Below are positions 24,885-32,247 of a stretch of DNA of 64,000 bases, in pieces. Positions within the stretch are counted from its first letter, which is position 1. Each line of letters starts with the position of its first letter. The position numbers were made by a program, and so were the translations under genes. Below the pieces are notes generated by a model. The model saw only the letters and a program-made list of their open reading frames with translations. It was not told the DNA's origin and ran no database searches. The DNA comes from Halobacillus kuroshimensis DSM 18393 (GTDB lineage Bacteria; Bacillota; Bacilli; Bacillales; Halobacillaceae), in contig NZ_AUDY01000015.1 in the NCBI RefSeq assembly GCF_000425705.1, positions 1 to 64,000 of the forward strand, written 5' to 3'.

Positions 24885-25332
24885 CGCGCAGATGAGCTGT
24901 GCGCTGCACCTGATTGGCAAACATCCCGTCAGAAACAGGAAAATTGACGGATGTTCCTTGTCCGAAATGGACCGTCGTCGTTTTATCACGCTCACCGTTA
25001 AAGGTCCGGATATATTTGTGGGCGACCCAGGAGCATTCTTTTCGTTTCGGGGAAATAATAGGGAAGAAATAAATACCCATAGCTTCGGAGATGACAATCG
25101 GAGGTTTATGCGTGTAGCTTGTCAGTTGTTTCGTCCCGGCCATGCGCCCGTCCAGACTGCTGGCGAAATAGCGGCAGGAATCATCCACGATCGTACTGGG
25201 AGCCGCGTGCACATAGAAGCGCTCTTCCCGCTCTACAACTTCGGTAAAGACTTGTCCATTATCCTGCTGGACAGCAACCAGCGCCATCGTCTTCGGGTTG
25301 ATTTCATATTCTTTTTTCTGCACATGCGTCAT
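24805..25332 (-). CDS. comK: Competence transcription factor ComK
   Basis: 175 residues (B. subtilis 192). The conserved core is clear: EYEINPKTMALVAV, DSCRYFASSLDGRMAGTKQLTSYTHKPPIVIS, and YFFPIISPKRKECSWVAHKYI. In B. subtilis ComK is the master activator of DNA-uptake genes, binding A-rich/T-rich boxes, and is held in check by MecA/ClpCP. The ATG at 25332 lies behind AAAGGGTG; a TTG two codons upstream is too close to that site. I saw no clear AAAA-N5-TTTT pair upstream, so autoactivation is uncertain. The C-terminus is shorter than in B. subtilis and overlaps yhjD. Confidence 0.93.
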   Translation of the reverse strand: MTHVQKKEYEINPKTMALVAVQQDNGQVFTEVVEREERFYVHAAPSTIVDDSCRYFASSLDGRMAGTKQLTSYTHKPPIVISEAMGIYFFPIISPKRKECSWVAHKYIRTFNGERDKTTTVHFGQGTSVNFPVSDGMFANQVQRTAHLRVILEDRFRGGPAASERRADRIAETFS

Positions 25333-25358
25333 GCACAAACACCCTTTCTCATTTAGAC

Positions 25359-25393
25359 AGCGGTAACTCTCCCTGCAGGTCGATCTTACCGCT
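25359..25393. terminator. Hairpin in the comK leader, terminator-like on the plus strand
   Basis: AGCGGTAA (25359-25366) pairs perfectly with TTACCGCT (25386-25393), followed on the plus strand by TTTCTTCTTC. On the plus strand it is the first terminator-like structure after yhjD. On the minus strand it forms a stem in the comK 5' leader 27 bases before the start codon. Confidence 0.45.
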
Positions 25394-25471
25394 TTTCTTC
25401 TTCAATTTACCAAAAACCACGAAAAAAGTCTAAACATTCTCAAAAAAATATCCATATCTGCTATACTACAG

Positions 25472-25576
25472 TTAACAGCCGCTGCCTTCCGGGGAAGCGT
25501 CTTTCTTTTCTTCCCCCTTCTGTCCGAAATCCGGATTGAGCAGTGTAAAAACCTCAAGTTCAGGCTGACCTTTCAT
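25472..25576 (-). CDS. Possible 34-residue peptide upstream of comK
   Basis: A short frame starting MKGQPELEVFTLLNPDFG and ending in ...SGC lies about 140 bases upstream of comK on the same strand, with GAGGTG seven bases before its ATG. It has no signal sequence or membrane segment. It could be a real small protein, a leader peptide, or chance. I know of no counterpart. Confidence 0.25.
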   Translation of the reverse strand: MKGQPELEVFTLLNPDFGQKGEEKKDASPEGSGC

Positions 25577-25620
25577 AACAGGCACCTCATTCCCTCCATT
25601 CCAAAGAAAGGAGACTATTC

Positions 25621-26085
25621 ATGTGGAAACGTAAAAAGAAACATTCACAAGACGGCAGAAAACAAACATTGGAAGTCCGTGACTTATCGATCCACGATGT
25701 CCGTAAAGCTGTTCACACCTTCGCTGATCACAAACCAGTAGATGTTCCATTGAGTGTCCTCATCAATCAGGACCTGACACTGGACTATGATCTACTGGCT
25801 CCATATCTTGCGGGGCTTCCGGAAAAGAACTACTATATGTCCAGAGAAACCTATGAACTGTTTGAAGAAGACGACCTGGACTTAGCACAGGATCTGGACC
25901 TCGTTCAACATGCGGTGGATCAATACATGAAACAGACTCAGGAACTTCCTGTCATTGATCATGACCCTTTTAAACGGATAAATTATTATAAGCTGGAAAA
26001 ACGTGATTTGTTACAGCGCCGCCCCAATCGTGACTTTTATCTCACAGACGAGGAGTTTATGATTACCTATAAGAAGCCGGAATAG
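25621..26085 (+). CDS. DUF3939-like soluble protein
   Basis: 154 residues, hydrophilic, beginning with a basic cluster (MWKRKKKHSQDGRKQ) and continuing with an acidic, mostly helical body. Landmark stretches are IHDVRKAVHTFADHKPVDVPLSVLINQDLTLDYDLLAPYL, YYMSRETYELFEE and RRPNRDFYLTDEEFMITYKK. It resembles the DUF3939 family of Bacillaceae as I remember it, but the match is from memory. No catalytic motif is evident. The AAAGGAG ribosome-binding site is well placed. It is divergent from comK and has no clear partner. Confidence 0.6.
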   Translation: MWKRKKKHSQDGRKQTLEVRDLSIHDVRKAVHTFADHKPVDVPLSVLINQDLTLDYDLLAPYLAGLPEKNYYMSRETYELFEEDDLDLAQDLDLVQHAVDQYMKQTQELPVIDHDPFKRINYYKLEKRDLLQRRPNRDFYLTDEEFMITYKKPE

Positions 26086-26097
26086 TAGAAAGAGAAA

Positions 26098-26320
26098 AAA
26101 AGACAAAAAAAGTGCCAATGCTTCATAGGAAGCATTGGCCAAAAGAGACGACTGGTTAACTTTTGAGTGAGGGAATAAATTGTTTGAAAAGTTCTTCTGA
26201 GAGGGAAGATTCTTTTCATTACACTCATCAGTAACAAGTTACTGACCCATTTACGACAACCAATCGCAAATGGTTTGAGATCAATAAGCATCACCGCTTA
26301 TCTGTTTTTATTGTAATATA
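26098..26320. other. Hairpin-rich gap, possible structured RNA or IS remnant
   Basis: Between two genes lie at least four stems: GCCAATGCTTC/GAAGCATTGGC (near 26113), GAAAAG/CTTTTC, TCAGTAAC/GTTACTGA (26228-26245), and CCATTT-CG/CG-AAATGG (26249-26275). A further ATAAGC/GCTTAT stem followed by TTTTT ends the region on the plus strand. On the minus strand the first stem is followed by a T-run. A 75-codon minus-strand frame crosses it, but it has only a weak site and no recognised homology. Confidence 0.4.
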
Positions 26321-26339
26321 TCTTCCGCTCATAATCACC

Positions 26340-26366
26340 GAAAAAAAGTTGCGGTTTCCCGCAACT
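26340..26366 (-). terminator. Terminator of the coiled-coil gene
   Basis: AGTTGCGG (26347-26354) pairs with CCGCAACT (26359-26366) around TTTC, with TTTTTTT following on the minus strand. Confidence 0.8.
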
Positions 26367-26404
26367 CCTTGCGTATTTACTAAGAAATGACATTTGACCT
26401 TCCC

Positions 26405-27340
26405 TTACGAGGATTTGATCAACTCGTCCTGCTCTTCCTTCCACACCATCCCTTTCTTCTCATAATCCCGCTGCAGAGACTCCAGATCAACAAGAGATCC
26501 GTGCGTCTGCTTTCGAATCCTGCGTACCTCTTCATGGGATTGCTGGATCTTATTCTGTACAAATAAGTCCACAATCAAACCATCCAGAAAGTAATCAGCT
26601 ATTGTCCAGCCCTCAGAGATTCGGAGGTCCACATCGGCGAATTCGCCGATGTCCGCCATTTCATTTGCAAACTTCCGCAAATGCTGTTGGGCCATATGAA
26701 CAGCTTCTTCTGCCTCATCCATTCTGGAATGCTTCACAGCTGTGGTGAAAAGACCGCCGCCAAGCATATCAGCCATGCCCCAGTTTTCCGCTTTCGTCAA
26801 AAACTCCGAGGCCGTCTCCAAAGCCTTGTGCGCTTCCCTGCCTGCCTGCAGGGCCTCTTCAATTTCTTTCAGCTCTGCAAGAAGCTGCGAGCGCTTCTCA
26901 CTGATTTCCAGCAGCCGCTCTCCTTTATCACCTCCGCCGGAAACAAGCGCGTCTTTTCTTTCCTCGTAGAGAGTACGGTAGCGTGCCCGCACACCGCTCA
27001 GGCTCTGCATTCGTTCTTCGATATGGCGTATTTCCCCTTCTATGTCCTTTCGTGACTTTTCAGCCTCCCGCCATTTCATACCAGCCTCGACCACTTCCTG
27101 CTTTTCTTTTTCCATCCGGTCCTGCTTTTGGCCGGTAAGGACAACGAATAGATGACTCAAACGGACACCCTCCAGCTTTTCCACATCCTCTTTTTCCTCC
27201 TCCAGTCTACGAGCGAAACGGGCTTCTTTTCCGCGTGCCTCCTGAAGCTCTTTTTCCAGCTGGTTATGTTCACGTTCCAAACGTTTCAGCCTATGTACGT
27301 CCTTTTTGGCTTCCATCAATCGGGATAATTGTTTCTCCAC
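26405..27340 (-). CDS. Coiled-coil protein of a widespread uncharacterised Firmicutes family
   Basis: 311 residues. The first 185 are almost entirely coiled coil (KKDVHRLKRLEREHNQLEKELQEA and so on), broken by a small hydrophobic patch SHLFVVLTGQKQDRMEKEKQEV. The C-terminal part has a conserved non-coiled signature, WGMADMLGGGLFTTAVKHSRMDEA, and later ISEGWTIADYFLDGLIVDLFVQNKI, followed by a final coil. I recall the same W-G-x-D-x-L-G-G-G-L ... K-H pattern in unnamed proteins of many Firmicutes. No nucleotide-binding motif and no signal peptide. Single gene with its own terminator. Function unknown; scaffold or membrane-associated roles are possible but unsupported. Confidence 0.7.
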   Translation of the reverse strand: MEKQLSRLMEAKKDVHRLKRLEREHNQLEKELQEARGKEARFARRLEEEKEDVEKLEGVRLSHLFVVLTGQKQDRMEKEKQEVVEAGMKWREAEKSRKDIEGEIRHIEERMQSLSGVRARYRTLYEERKDALVSGGGDKGERLLEISEKRSQLLAELKEIEEALQAGREAHKALETASEFLTKAENWGMADMLGGGLFTTAVKHSRMDEAEEAVHMAQQHLRKFANEMADIGEFADVDLRISEGWTIADYFLDGLIVDLFVQNKIQQSHEEVRRIRKQTHGSLVDLESLQRDYEKKGMVWKEEQDELIKSS

Positions 27341-27404
27341 GATTCATTCCCCCTTTCCTTTTTTACGTCCCCACCCACATGAACGTTTCACATCCATGAA
27401 AAAA

Positions 27405-27826
27405 AGACGGCCGCAAAAGGCAGTCTCAGCTTGTAGAGAAACCTTTTTTCTAGTGAATCCAAAGGAGCGATCACCAATACTTGGTCATGGATAGGATTTT
27501 CCGCACGCAGTCGGCAGTAACGCAGCCTGTACTGTTCTTTTGAAACGGCGAAGGAGCTATGCTCAGCGTTCTCTTTTATCATAGGATAAAGCTGTCTTCC
27601 CACAGGCATCGGCACGAAGAGCGTTCGGTGGTGACGCATGCGGGAACAGTGCGAGCCGAAGATCCACTTGGTCCATTGGTTTTCTTGACCAAGTCAGCTT
27701 AGGCCGTTCCCGCGGCAGGCATCCACCGATAAGCGGAACGTGCCCTCTCACCATGACATACGGACAATTCTAGCTGGATAGGACGAACTTTTTCTACAGA
27801 CTGAGACTGCCGTAAAAGGCAGTCTA
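27405..27826. repeat. 420-base non-coding element with inverted, hairpin-forming ends and repeat copy C
   Basis: The left end (27405-27440) and the complement of the right end (27790-27826) share GGCAGTCTCAG, then TGTAGA and AAA, and each end can fold on itself (AGACTGCC/GGCAGTCT at the right end). Inside, 27610-27743 is a copy of the dispersed long-hairpin repeat: GGCACG/CGTGCC and GGTGG/CCACC arms, GCGGGAAC/GTTCCCGC, and an ACTTGGTC/GACCAAGT tip. No gene is present. It resembles a decayed IS or non-autonomous element. Confidence 0.55.
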
Positions 27827-29371
27827 CTCATCCAACAGGCTGTTTCCAGAGATATGATCTGACACGATATCCACAAGAAGATCACCTTCACGGAGGAGTT
27901 CCCCACGTCCGAACGCTTCAAAACCATCTCCGCCATAAGCCAGATACTGGGTGACAGCGACCGTATAGATCTGCTCGGGATCCACCGGTTCACCGTCTTG
28001 ATCCCGCAGGTTATAGACGGAAATCACATCGTCTTTCTTTTCCCACTGATACGTTATTCCTGATGGCTGAACCCTGTTCGTCCGTCCTTCGCTCCACTGT
28101 TCAAGCAGCGCGTCTTCAATCTGTTCGCCGGTCATTGCCAGACGGACCCCATAATGCTTGAATGGAAGCGATGAGTGCAGGTCCACAGCTTGAATGGGAC
28201 CTTGAGGGATACTTTGACGTATCCCACCGTGATGCACAAATGCCATATCCGCCTGCATGTTCTCCTTCAGTGAATCGGCTACAAGCTCACCGAGTGCAGA
28301 ACGGCCTTTTTCATCCTTCTTCCTCGACAAACCATGTTCCGCCTCTCCCAGCACCTGGTGATACTCCTCTTCGATCTGAGCCTGATACGGCTCCAGCAGT
28401 GCCGTTGTCTCCGGATCCGGGTCCATCCCTTCGTGGTAGGTCACAACAATCTCCGCTTCTTTATTAACAATATCTTGAGTTGCCGGGTCAATCGTCAAAT
28501 CCACTTTGGAAAATGCCCGGCCGTACGAATAGGCCTGAACGATCAGTTTTCCATCTACTTCAATATCCGCATACGTATGGTTATGCCCGGCAAACAGGAC
28601 ATCGACTTCATCATCAATGGCTCCAGCCATCTCCACAAAGGACTCGGATCCTTTTGTACCGGTCTTGTCAGATGCAGCCGATACATGACCAAGGACAATA
28701 ATGGAGGAAACCCCTTTATCCTTCAATTCCTGAACCGCTTCGTTGACCGCCGTCACTTCATCCGTAATCCTGATGCCTTCCAAATTCTCTTCCAGGACAT
28801 AATCCCTCGTGTCTGTCGTCACCACTCCAATAAAACCGACGGGTACACCTTTGATTTCTTTAATGATGTGGGAAGGTAGCAGCGGCTCTCCTGTCGATTC
28901 ATCCACGACATTTGCAGCAGTATAAGGTGTTGTCGAACCAGAAAACGTCCCTGTCTGCTTATGCCATCCCCCGTCAAGCAGGCGCGTCATTTCCTCTACT
29001 CCTTCATCAAGTTCATGGTTCCCAAGTGTTCCAACATCAAAGCCCACCCTGTTCATCCATTCGACCGTTGGTTCATCCTGAAACAATGAAGAAATGGGCG
29101 GGCTTCCACCAATCATGTCCCCTGCGTGAACGATAAGAGAGTGAGGGTTCTCCTTTTCACAGGCTTTTAAGTAAGCGGCCAGGTATTCAGCACCTCCCGC
29201 TTTCTTTCCATCAAAGGTCAGTTCTGCCTCCAGCTGACCATGCAGATCGTTGACACCGAGAAGCTGAATGTCCACACGCTCCTCGGAATACAGCGTTTCA
29301 GCAGCCAGCAGAAAACCTGTAACAAGCAGCAGTCCTAACAGCAGCGGCATTCGACGTTTGAACGTTCTCAT
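27824..29371 (-). CDS. Secreted 5'-nucleotidase / UDP-sugar hydrolase family protein
   Basis: 515 residues. A signal peptide (RRMPLLLGLLLVTGFLLAAETLYS) precedes a two-metal calcineurin-like phosphoesterase domain and a 5'-nucleotidase C-terminal domain. Metal-site motifs are intact: GVNDLHGQ, VHAGDMIGGSP, TLGNHELDEG, VLGHVSA and FAGHNHTY. The C-terminal domain has GELVADSLKE, FVHHGGIRQSI and TVAVTQYLAYGGDGFEAF. It should dephosphorylate nucleotides or related phosphate esters outside the membrane for nucleoside and phosphate salvage. No LPXTG anchor or second membrane helix is visible, so it may be released. Substrate specificity cannot be read. Starts at ATG 29371 after AGGGGAGGG. Confidence 0.9.
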   Translation of the reverse strand: MRTFKRRMPLLLGLLLVTGFLLAAETLYSEERVDIQLLGVNDLHGQLEAELTFDGKKAGGAEYLAAYLKACEKENPHSLIVHAGDMIGGSPPISSLFQDEPTVEWMNRVGFDVGTLGNHELDEGVEEMTRLLDGGWHKQTGTFSGSTTPYTAANVVDESTGEPLLPSHIIKEIKGVPVGFIGVVTTDTRDYVLEENLEGIRITDEVTAVNEAVQELKDKGVSSIIVLGHVSAASDKTGTKGSESFVEMAGAIDDEVDVLFAGHNHTYADIEVDGKLIVQAYSYGRAFSKVDLTIDPATQDIVNKEAEIVVTYHEGMDPDPETTALLEPYQAQIEEEYHQVLGEAEHGLSRKKDEKGRSALGELVADSLKENMQADMAFVHHGGIRQSIPQGPIQAVDLHSSLPFKHYGVRLAMTGEQIEDALLEQWSEGRTNRVQPSGITYQWEKKDDVISVYNLRDQDGEPVDPEQIYTVAVTQYLAYGGDGFEAFGRGELLREGDLLVDIVSDHISGNSLLDE

Positions 29372-29456
29372 ACACCCTCCCCTTCCTTATTCCTCTTTAA
29401 AATATCAAGAGAAAATAAACGGGGTCTTAAGTTCTTATAAATCATTGTTAAATTAA

Positions 29457-29492
29457 AGAAGCCGCACCGGCTGAATAAAACCGGAACGGCTT
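29457..29492 (-). terminator. Hairpin downstream of lcfB
   Basis: AAGCCG-N2-CCGG pairs with CCGG-N2-CGGCTT six bases after the lcfB stop. The following T-run is short (CTTCTTT). Confidence 0.55.
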
Positions 29493-29497
29493 AAAGA

Positions 29498-31036
29498 TTA
29501 AGAACTGGTGAGCTGTTCACGTAAATTCTTTCTTAATATTTTCCCTGTTGTGTTCTTCGGCAGTTCATGTAGAAACTCAATCCGGGACGGCCATTTATAC
29601 TTGGCGAGCCGCTCACGGCAGAAAGCGAGCAGTTCGGCTTCCCCCAGAGACGGATTCCTGGAAACAACAAAACTGATGACTGTTTCCCCAAGCTCCGGGT
29701 GCGGCGCACCGACGACCGCCACTTCTGTAATATCCTCATGGCTGTATAAAACCTCTTCCACTTCTCTTGGATAGACATTATAGCCCCCGACAAGAATCAT
29801 ATCCTTCTTCCGGTCCACAATGTAGAAATACCCTTCTTCGTCCACACGGGCCATATCACCGGTATAAAGCCAGCCATCTCTGATTGTTACAGCTGTTTCC
29901 TCCGGCATTTTGTAATACCCCTTCATCACGTTCGGACCTTTGACAATCAACTCTCCGACTTCTCCGACAGGAACATCCTCCCCTAGTTCATCCACGACGC
30001 GGTTTTCTACATTTTTTATATTTCTCCCTATTGATCCAGCTTTTCTCGGGCGGTCCAGCGGGTTGAAGGCCGTGACCGGCGAAGCCTCCGACAATCCATA
30101 CCCTTCTGAGATCCGTACGTGAAACTGCTGTTCAAAAGATTCCAGCAGGGATACAGGCAGCGATGAACCGCCGGAGATGGACAGACGCATATGGCGGAAG
30201 GTCTGTACCTGATCTCTTCCTGTCTGCTGCAAATAATTGTACATCGTCGGCACTCCGGCAAACACGGTAGCTTTATATTCATCTGCCACAGCAAATACTT
30301 CCTGAGGGGAAAACTTCGGAATGACGAGGACGGTCCCCCCGTTCATAAGCGGTGCATTCAAACAGACGGTCAGGCAGAAAACATGGAACATCGGCAGTGT
30401 GGCAATGACCCGGTCCTCGGAAGAAAACTCCAGGTAGTCCGCCACATCTGTGGCGTTGGAATATAAATTCCGGTGGGTCAGCATCGCACCTTTCGGCTTC
30501 CCGGTCGTTCCTGAGGTATAAAGGATGACCCCCGTGTCTTCATCCTCAAGCGGCGGGCCCTCAAAGGCCGGACTGCCTTCCTCCACCGCATTTGTAAACG
30601 ATTTCATTTTTGGAGACAGTGAAGATGCGGATAAATCAATACCGCTGTTTGTATCGGCAGCAAAATATTGCTCCACATCACTGTGATGATCCAACTGTTC
30701 AAAAATTTCCAAAAGGACATCCATAGTGATGACAGCTTTGACATCTCCATTCTTTAAAATGTATCCAATTTCTGATGCTGTGTAGGTCGGATTGATTGGA
30801 ATAACGGTCGTTCCCGCACGGAGGGCTCCGTACAAGCCGATCATAAACAGAGGACTGTTCCCACTTACCAAAGCCACATGGTCTCCTTTTCCATAGCCAA
30901 GCCTGGACAACGTTGAAGCGAATTTCGTTACGGACGCATCGAACTCTTTGTAGCTGACCGAATGACCTTGAAAAACATAGGCATCCTTGTCAGGGTTTTC
31001 TCGAGCCGTCAGCATCAGCTGTCCGCTTAAATTCAT
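29498..31036 (-). CDS. lcfB: Long-chain acyl-CoA synthetase LcfB (YhfL)
   Basis: 512 residues (B. subtilis YhfL 513). An ANL-superfamily adenylating enzyme that activates long-chain fatty acids to acyl-CoA for beta-oxidation. Motifs: P-loop-like YTSGTTGKPKGAMLTH, the FHVFCLTVCL fatty-acid gate region, GYGLSEASPVTAFNP, the YTGDMARVDEEGY hinge, and the C-terminal lysine in PKNTTGKILRKNLRE. A sigmaA promoter and a FadR box directly upstream indicate repression by FadR until long-chain acyl-CoA accumulates, as in B. subtilis. AAGGGGGAGC precedes the ATG. Neighbour of lplJ, as in B. subtilis. Confidence 0.95.
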   Translation of the reverse strand: MNLSGQLMLTARENPDKDAYVFQGHSVSYKEFDASVTKFASTLSRLGYGKGDHVALVSGNSPLFMIGLYGALRAGTTVIPINPTYTASEIGYILKNGDVKAVITMDVLLEIFEQLDHHSDVEQYFAADTNSGIDLSASSLSPKMKSFTNAVEEGSPAFEGPPLEDEDTGVILYTSGTTGKPKGAMLTHRNLYSNATDVADYLEFSSEDRVIATLPMFHVFCLTVCLNAPLMNGGTVLVIPKFSPQEVFAVADEYKATVFAGVPTMYNYLQQTGRDQVQTFRHMRLSISGGSSLPVSLLESFEQQFHVRISEGYGLSEASPVTAFNPLDRPRKAGSIGRNIKNVENRVVDELGEDVPVGEVGELIVKGPNVMKGYYKMPEETAVTIRDGWLYTGDMARVDEEGYFYIVDRKKDMILVGGYNVYPREVEEVLYSHEDITEVAVVGAPHPELGETVISFVVSRNPSLGEAELLAFCRERLAKYKWPSRIEFLHELPKNTTGKILRKNLREQLTSS

Positions 31037-31054
31037 GCATGCTCCCCCTTATCA

Positions 31055-31072
31055 TGAATGAATAATCATTCA
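31055..31072 (-). promoter_or_regulatory. FadR operator of lcfB
   Basis: TGAATGAATAATCATTCA matches the B. subtilis FadR palindrome (TGAATGA ... TCATTCA). It lies between the predicted transcription start (near 31086) and the lcfB ATG, so bound FadR would act as a block to elongation or early initiation. Confidence 0.82.
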
Positions 31073-31092
31073 CTATTTGTTTTTTCTAATTA

Positions 31093-31121
31093 ATTATAAA
31101 ATACTGAAAACTTTTTATCAA
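31093..31121 (-). promoter_or_regulatory. SigmaA promoter of lcfB
   Basis: On the minus strand TTGATA (31116-31121), a 17-base spacer and a perfect TATAAT (31093-31098). Confidence 0.75.
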
Positions 31122-31144
31122 CTTATGTCTAAACCTGAAATATG

Positions 31145-31175
31145 AAAAACCCGGCCCCTCCAAAAGAGACCGGGA
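31145..31175 (-). terminator. Terminator of lplJ
   Basis: CCCGG and CCGGG, extended by TCTC/GGAG pairing, form a stem on the minus strand, followed by TTTTTC shortly after the lplJ stop. Confidence 0.75.
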
Positions 31176-31180
31176 ATCTT

Positions 31181-32182
31181 TCAATAAAGGATATTCAAAA
31201 AGTCTTCTTTTGAGATTTTCCCTAGGTAATAGGAAATATCCACCTCATCCAAGGCTTCAGAGATAGCCTGGCGTTCATACCTGCATCCGATTAATGTATC
31301 CTCGATCACATGGATATCACCGACACCGAAGAAATCTCCGAACACTTTTGCATTCTGGATGGTACCTTTAGACACATCAAGACGGACATCATAACTTCCT
31401 GCTCCTTCGATCCGCTTGGTGTGCTGGATGTTGAACTTCGGAGAACGGCCGTAGTTCCAGTCCCAGTTTTTATAGCGCTCATCGGCGAGTTTATGGATGT
31501 TGTCCCAGTCTTCCGCAGTCAGCTTATACTGTGGTACATCCTTCACATCCTCCACATCAAAAATATAGCGGAGAATCAGATGTTTGAACTCCTCCATGGA
31601 AATCGGCTCTTCGAGAAATTCAGAGATGTTCGCAACGCGGCTTCGGATCGATTTGATTCCTTTGGATTTGATCTTTTCTGTTTTCACATTCAGCGCAGAT
31701 ACAACGTTTTCGATTTCAGAATCCAGCATCAACGTTCCATGACTGAACATCCGCCCTCGTGTAGAAAACTGGGCATTTCCTGAAATTTTCCGTCCATCCT
31801 CTGCGGTGATGTCATTTCTTCCGGACAACTCCGCATTTACACCGAGTTTTTTCAAGGCTTCTGTCACCGGCTTCGTAAATTTAGCGAAATCATGGAAGCT
31901 GTCTCCGTCATCCTTCGTGATGAAGCTGAAATTCAAGTTTCCGAGATCATGATAAACGGCTCCCCCACCGGACAGGCGGCGTACAACGTGAATGCCGTTA
32001 TCTTCTACATAATTGGTGTTGATTTCCTCCACCGTGTTTTGGTTCTTCCCAATAATGATGGACGGTTCATTGATATAGAACAGTAAGTAGGTTTCATTAA
32101 TATCGAGATTTTTTAAGGCATACTCCTCGATCGCCAGATTAATCCTGGGATCATTAATTCCTTCGTGGTCTATAAAAAGCAT
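31181..32182 (-). CDS. lplJ: Lipoate--protein ligase LplJ
   Basis: 333 residues, closely resembling B. subtilis LplJ (YhfJ). It activates free lipoate with ATP and attaches it to lipoyl domains of 2-oxoacid dehydrogenases and the glycine cleavage H protein. Signature regions: NLAIEEYALKNL, PSIIIGKNQNTVEEIN, VVRRLSGGGAVYHDLGNLNFSFI (lipoate pocket), GRNDITAEDGRKISGNAQ with the catalytic lysine, and the GIKSIRSRVANISEFL adenylate loop. The start at 32182 (MLFIDHEG) agrees with the B. subtilis N-terminus; an ATG three codons upstream would abut the AAAGG site. Confidence 0.95.
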   Translation of the reverse strand: MLFIDHEGINDPRINLAIEEYALKNLDINETYLLFYINEPSIIIGKNQNTVEEINTNYVEDNGIHVVRRLSGGGAVYHDLGNLNFSFITKDDGDSFHDFAKFTKPVTEALKKLGVNAELSGRNDITAEDGRKISGNAQFSTRGRMFSHGTLMLDSEIENVVSALNVKTEKIKSKGIKSIRSRVANISEFLEEPISMEEFKHLILRYIFDVEDVKDVPQYKLTAEDWDNIHKLADERYKNWDWNYGRSPKFNIQHTKRIEGAGSYDVRLDVSKGTIQNAKVFGDFFGVGDIHVIEDTLIGCRYERQAISEALDEVDISYYLGKISKEDFLNILY

Positions 32183-32247
32183 GGCTTTCATCCTTTCCAG
32201 TCCTTATTCCATGTACCATTGTAATCGTTTAGAAAAGGAGAAACAAT

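Noticed and set aside
25333-25471. ComK autoregulatory box (AAAA-N5-TTTT pairs) upstream of comK
   Set aside because: A-rich and T-rich runs occur, but no properly spaced pair was found.
26067-26294. Minus-strand 75-codon frame downstream of the DUF3939-like gene
   Set aside because: Only a weak start signal and no family match. The hairpin content of the region is a better explanation; a transposase remnant could not be shown.
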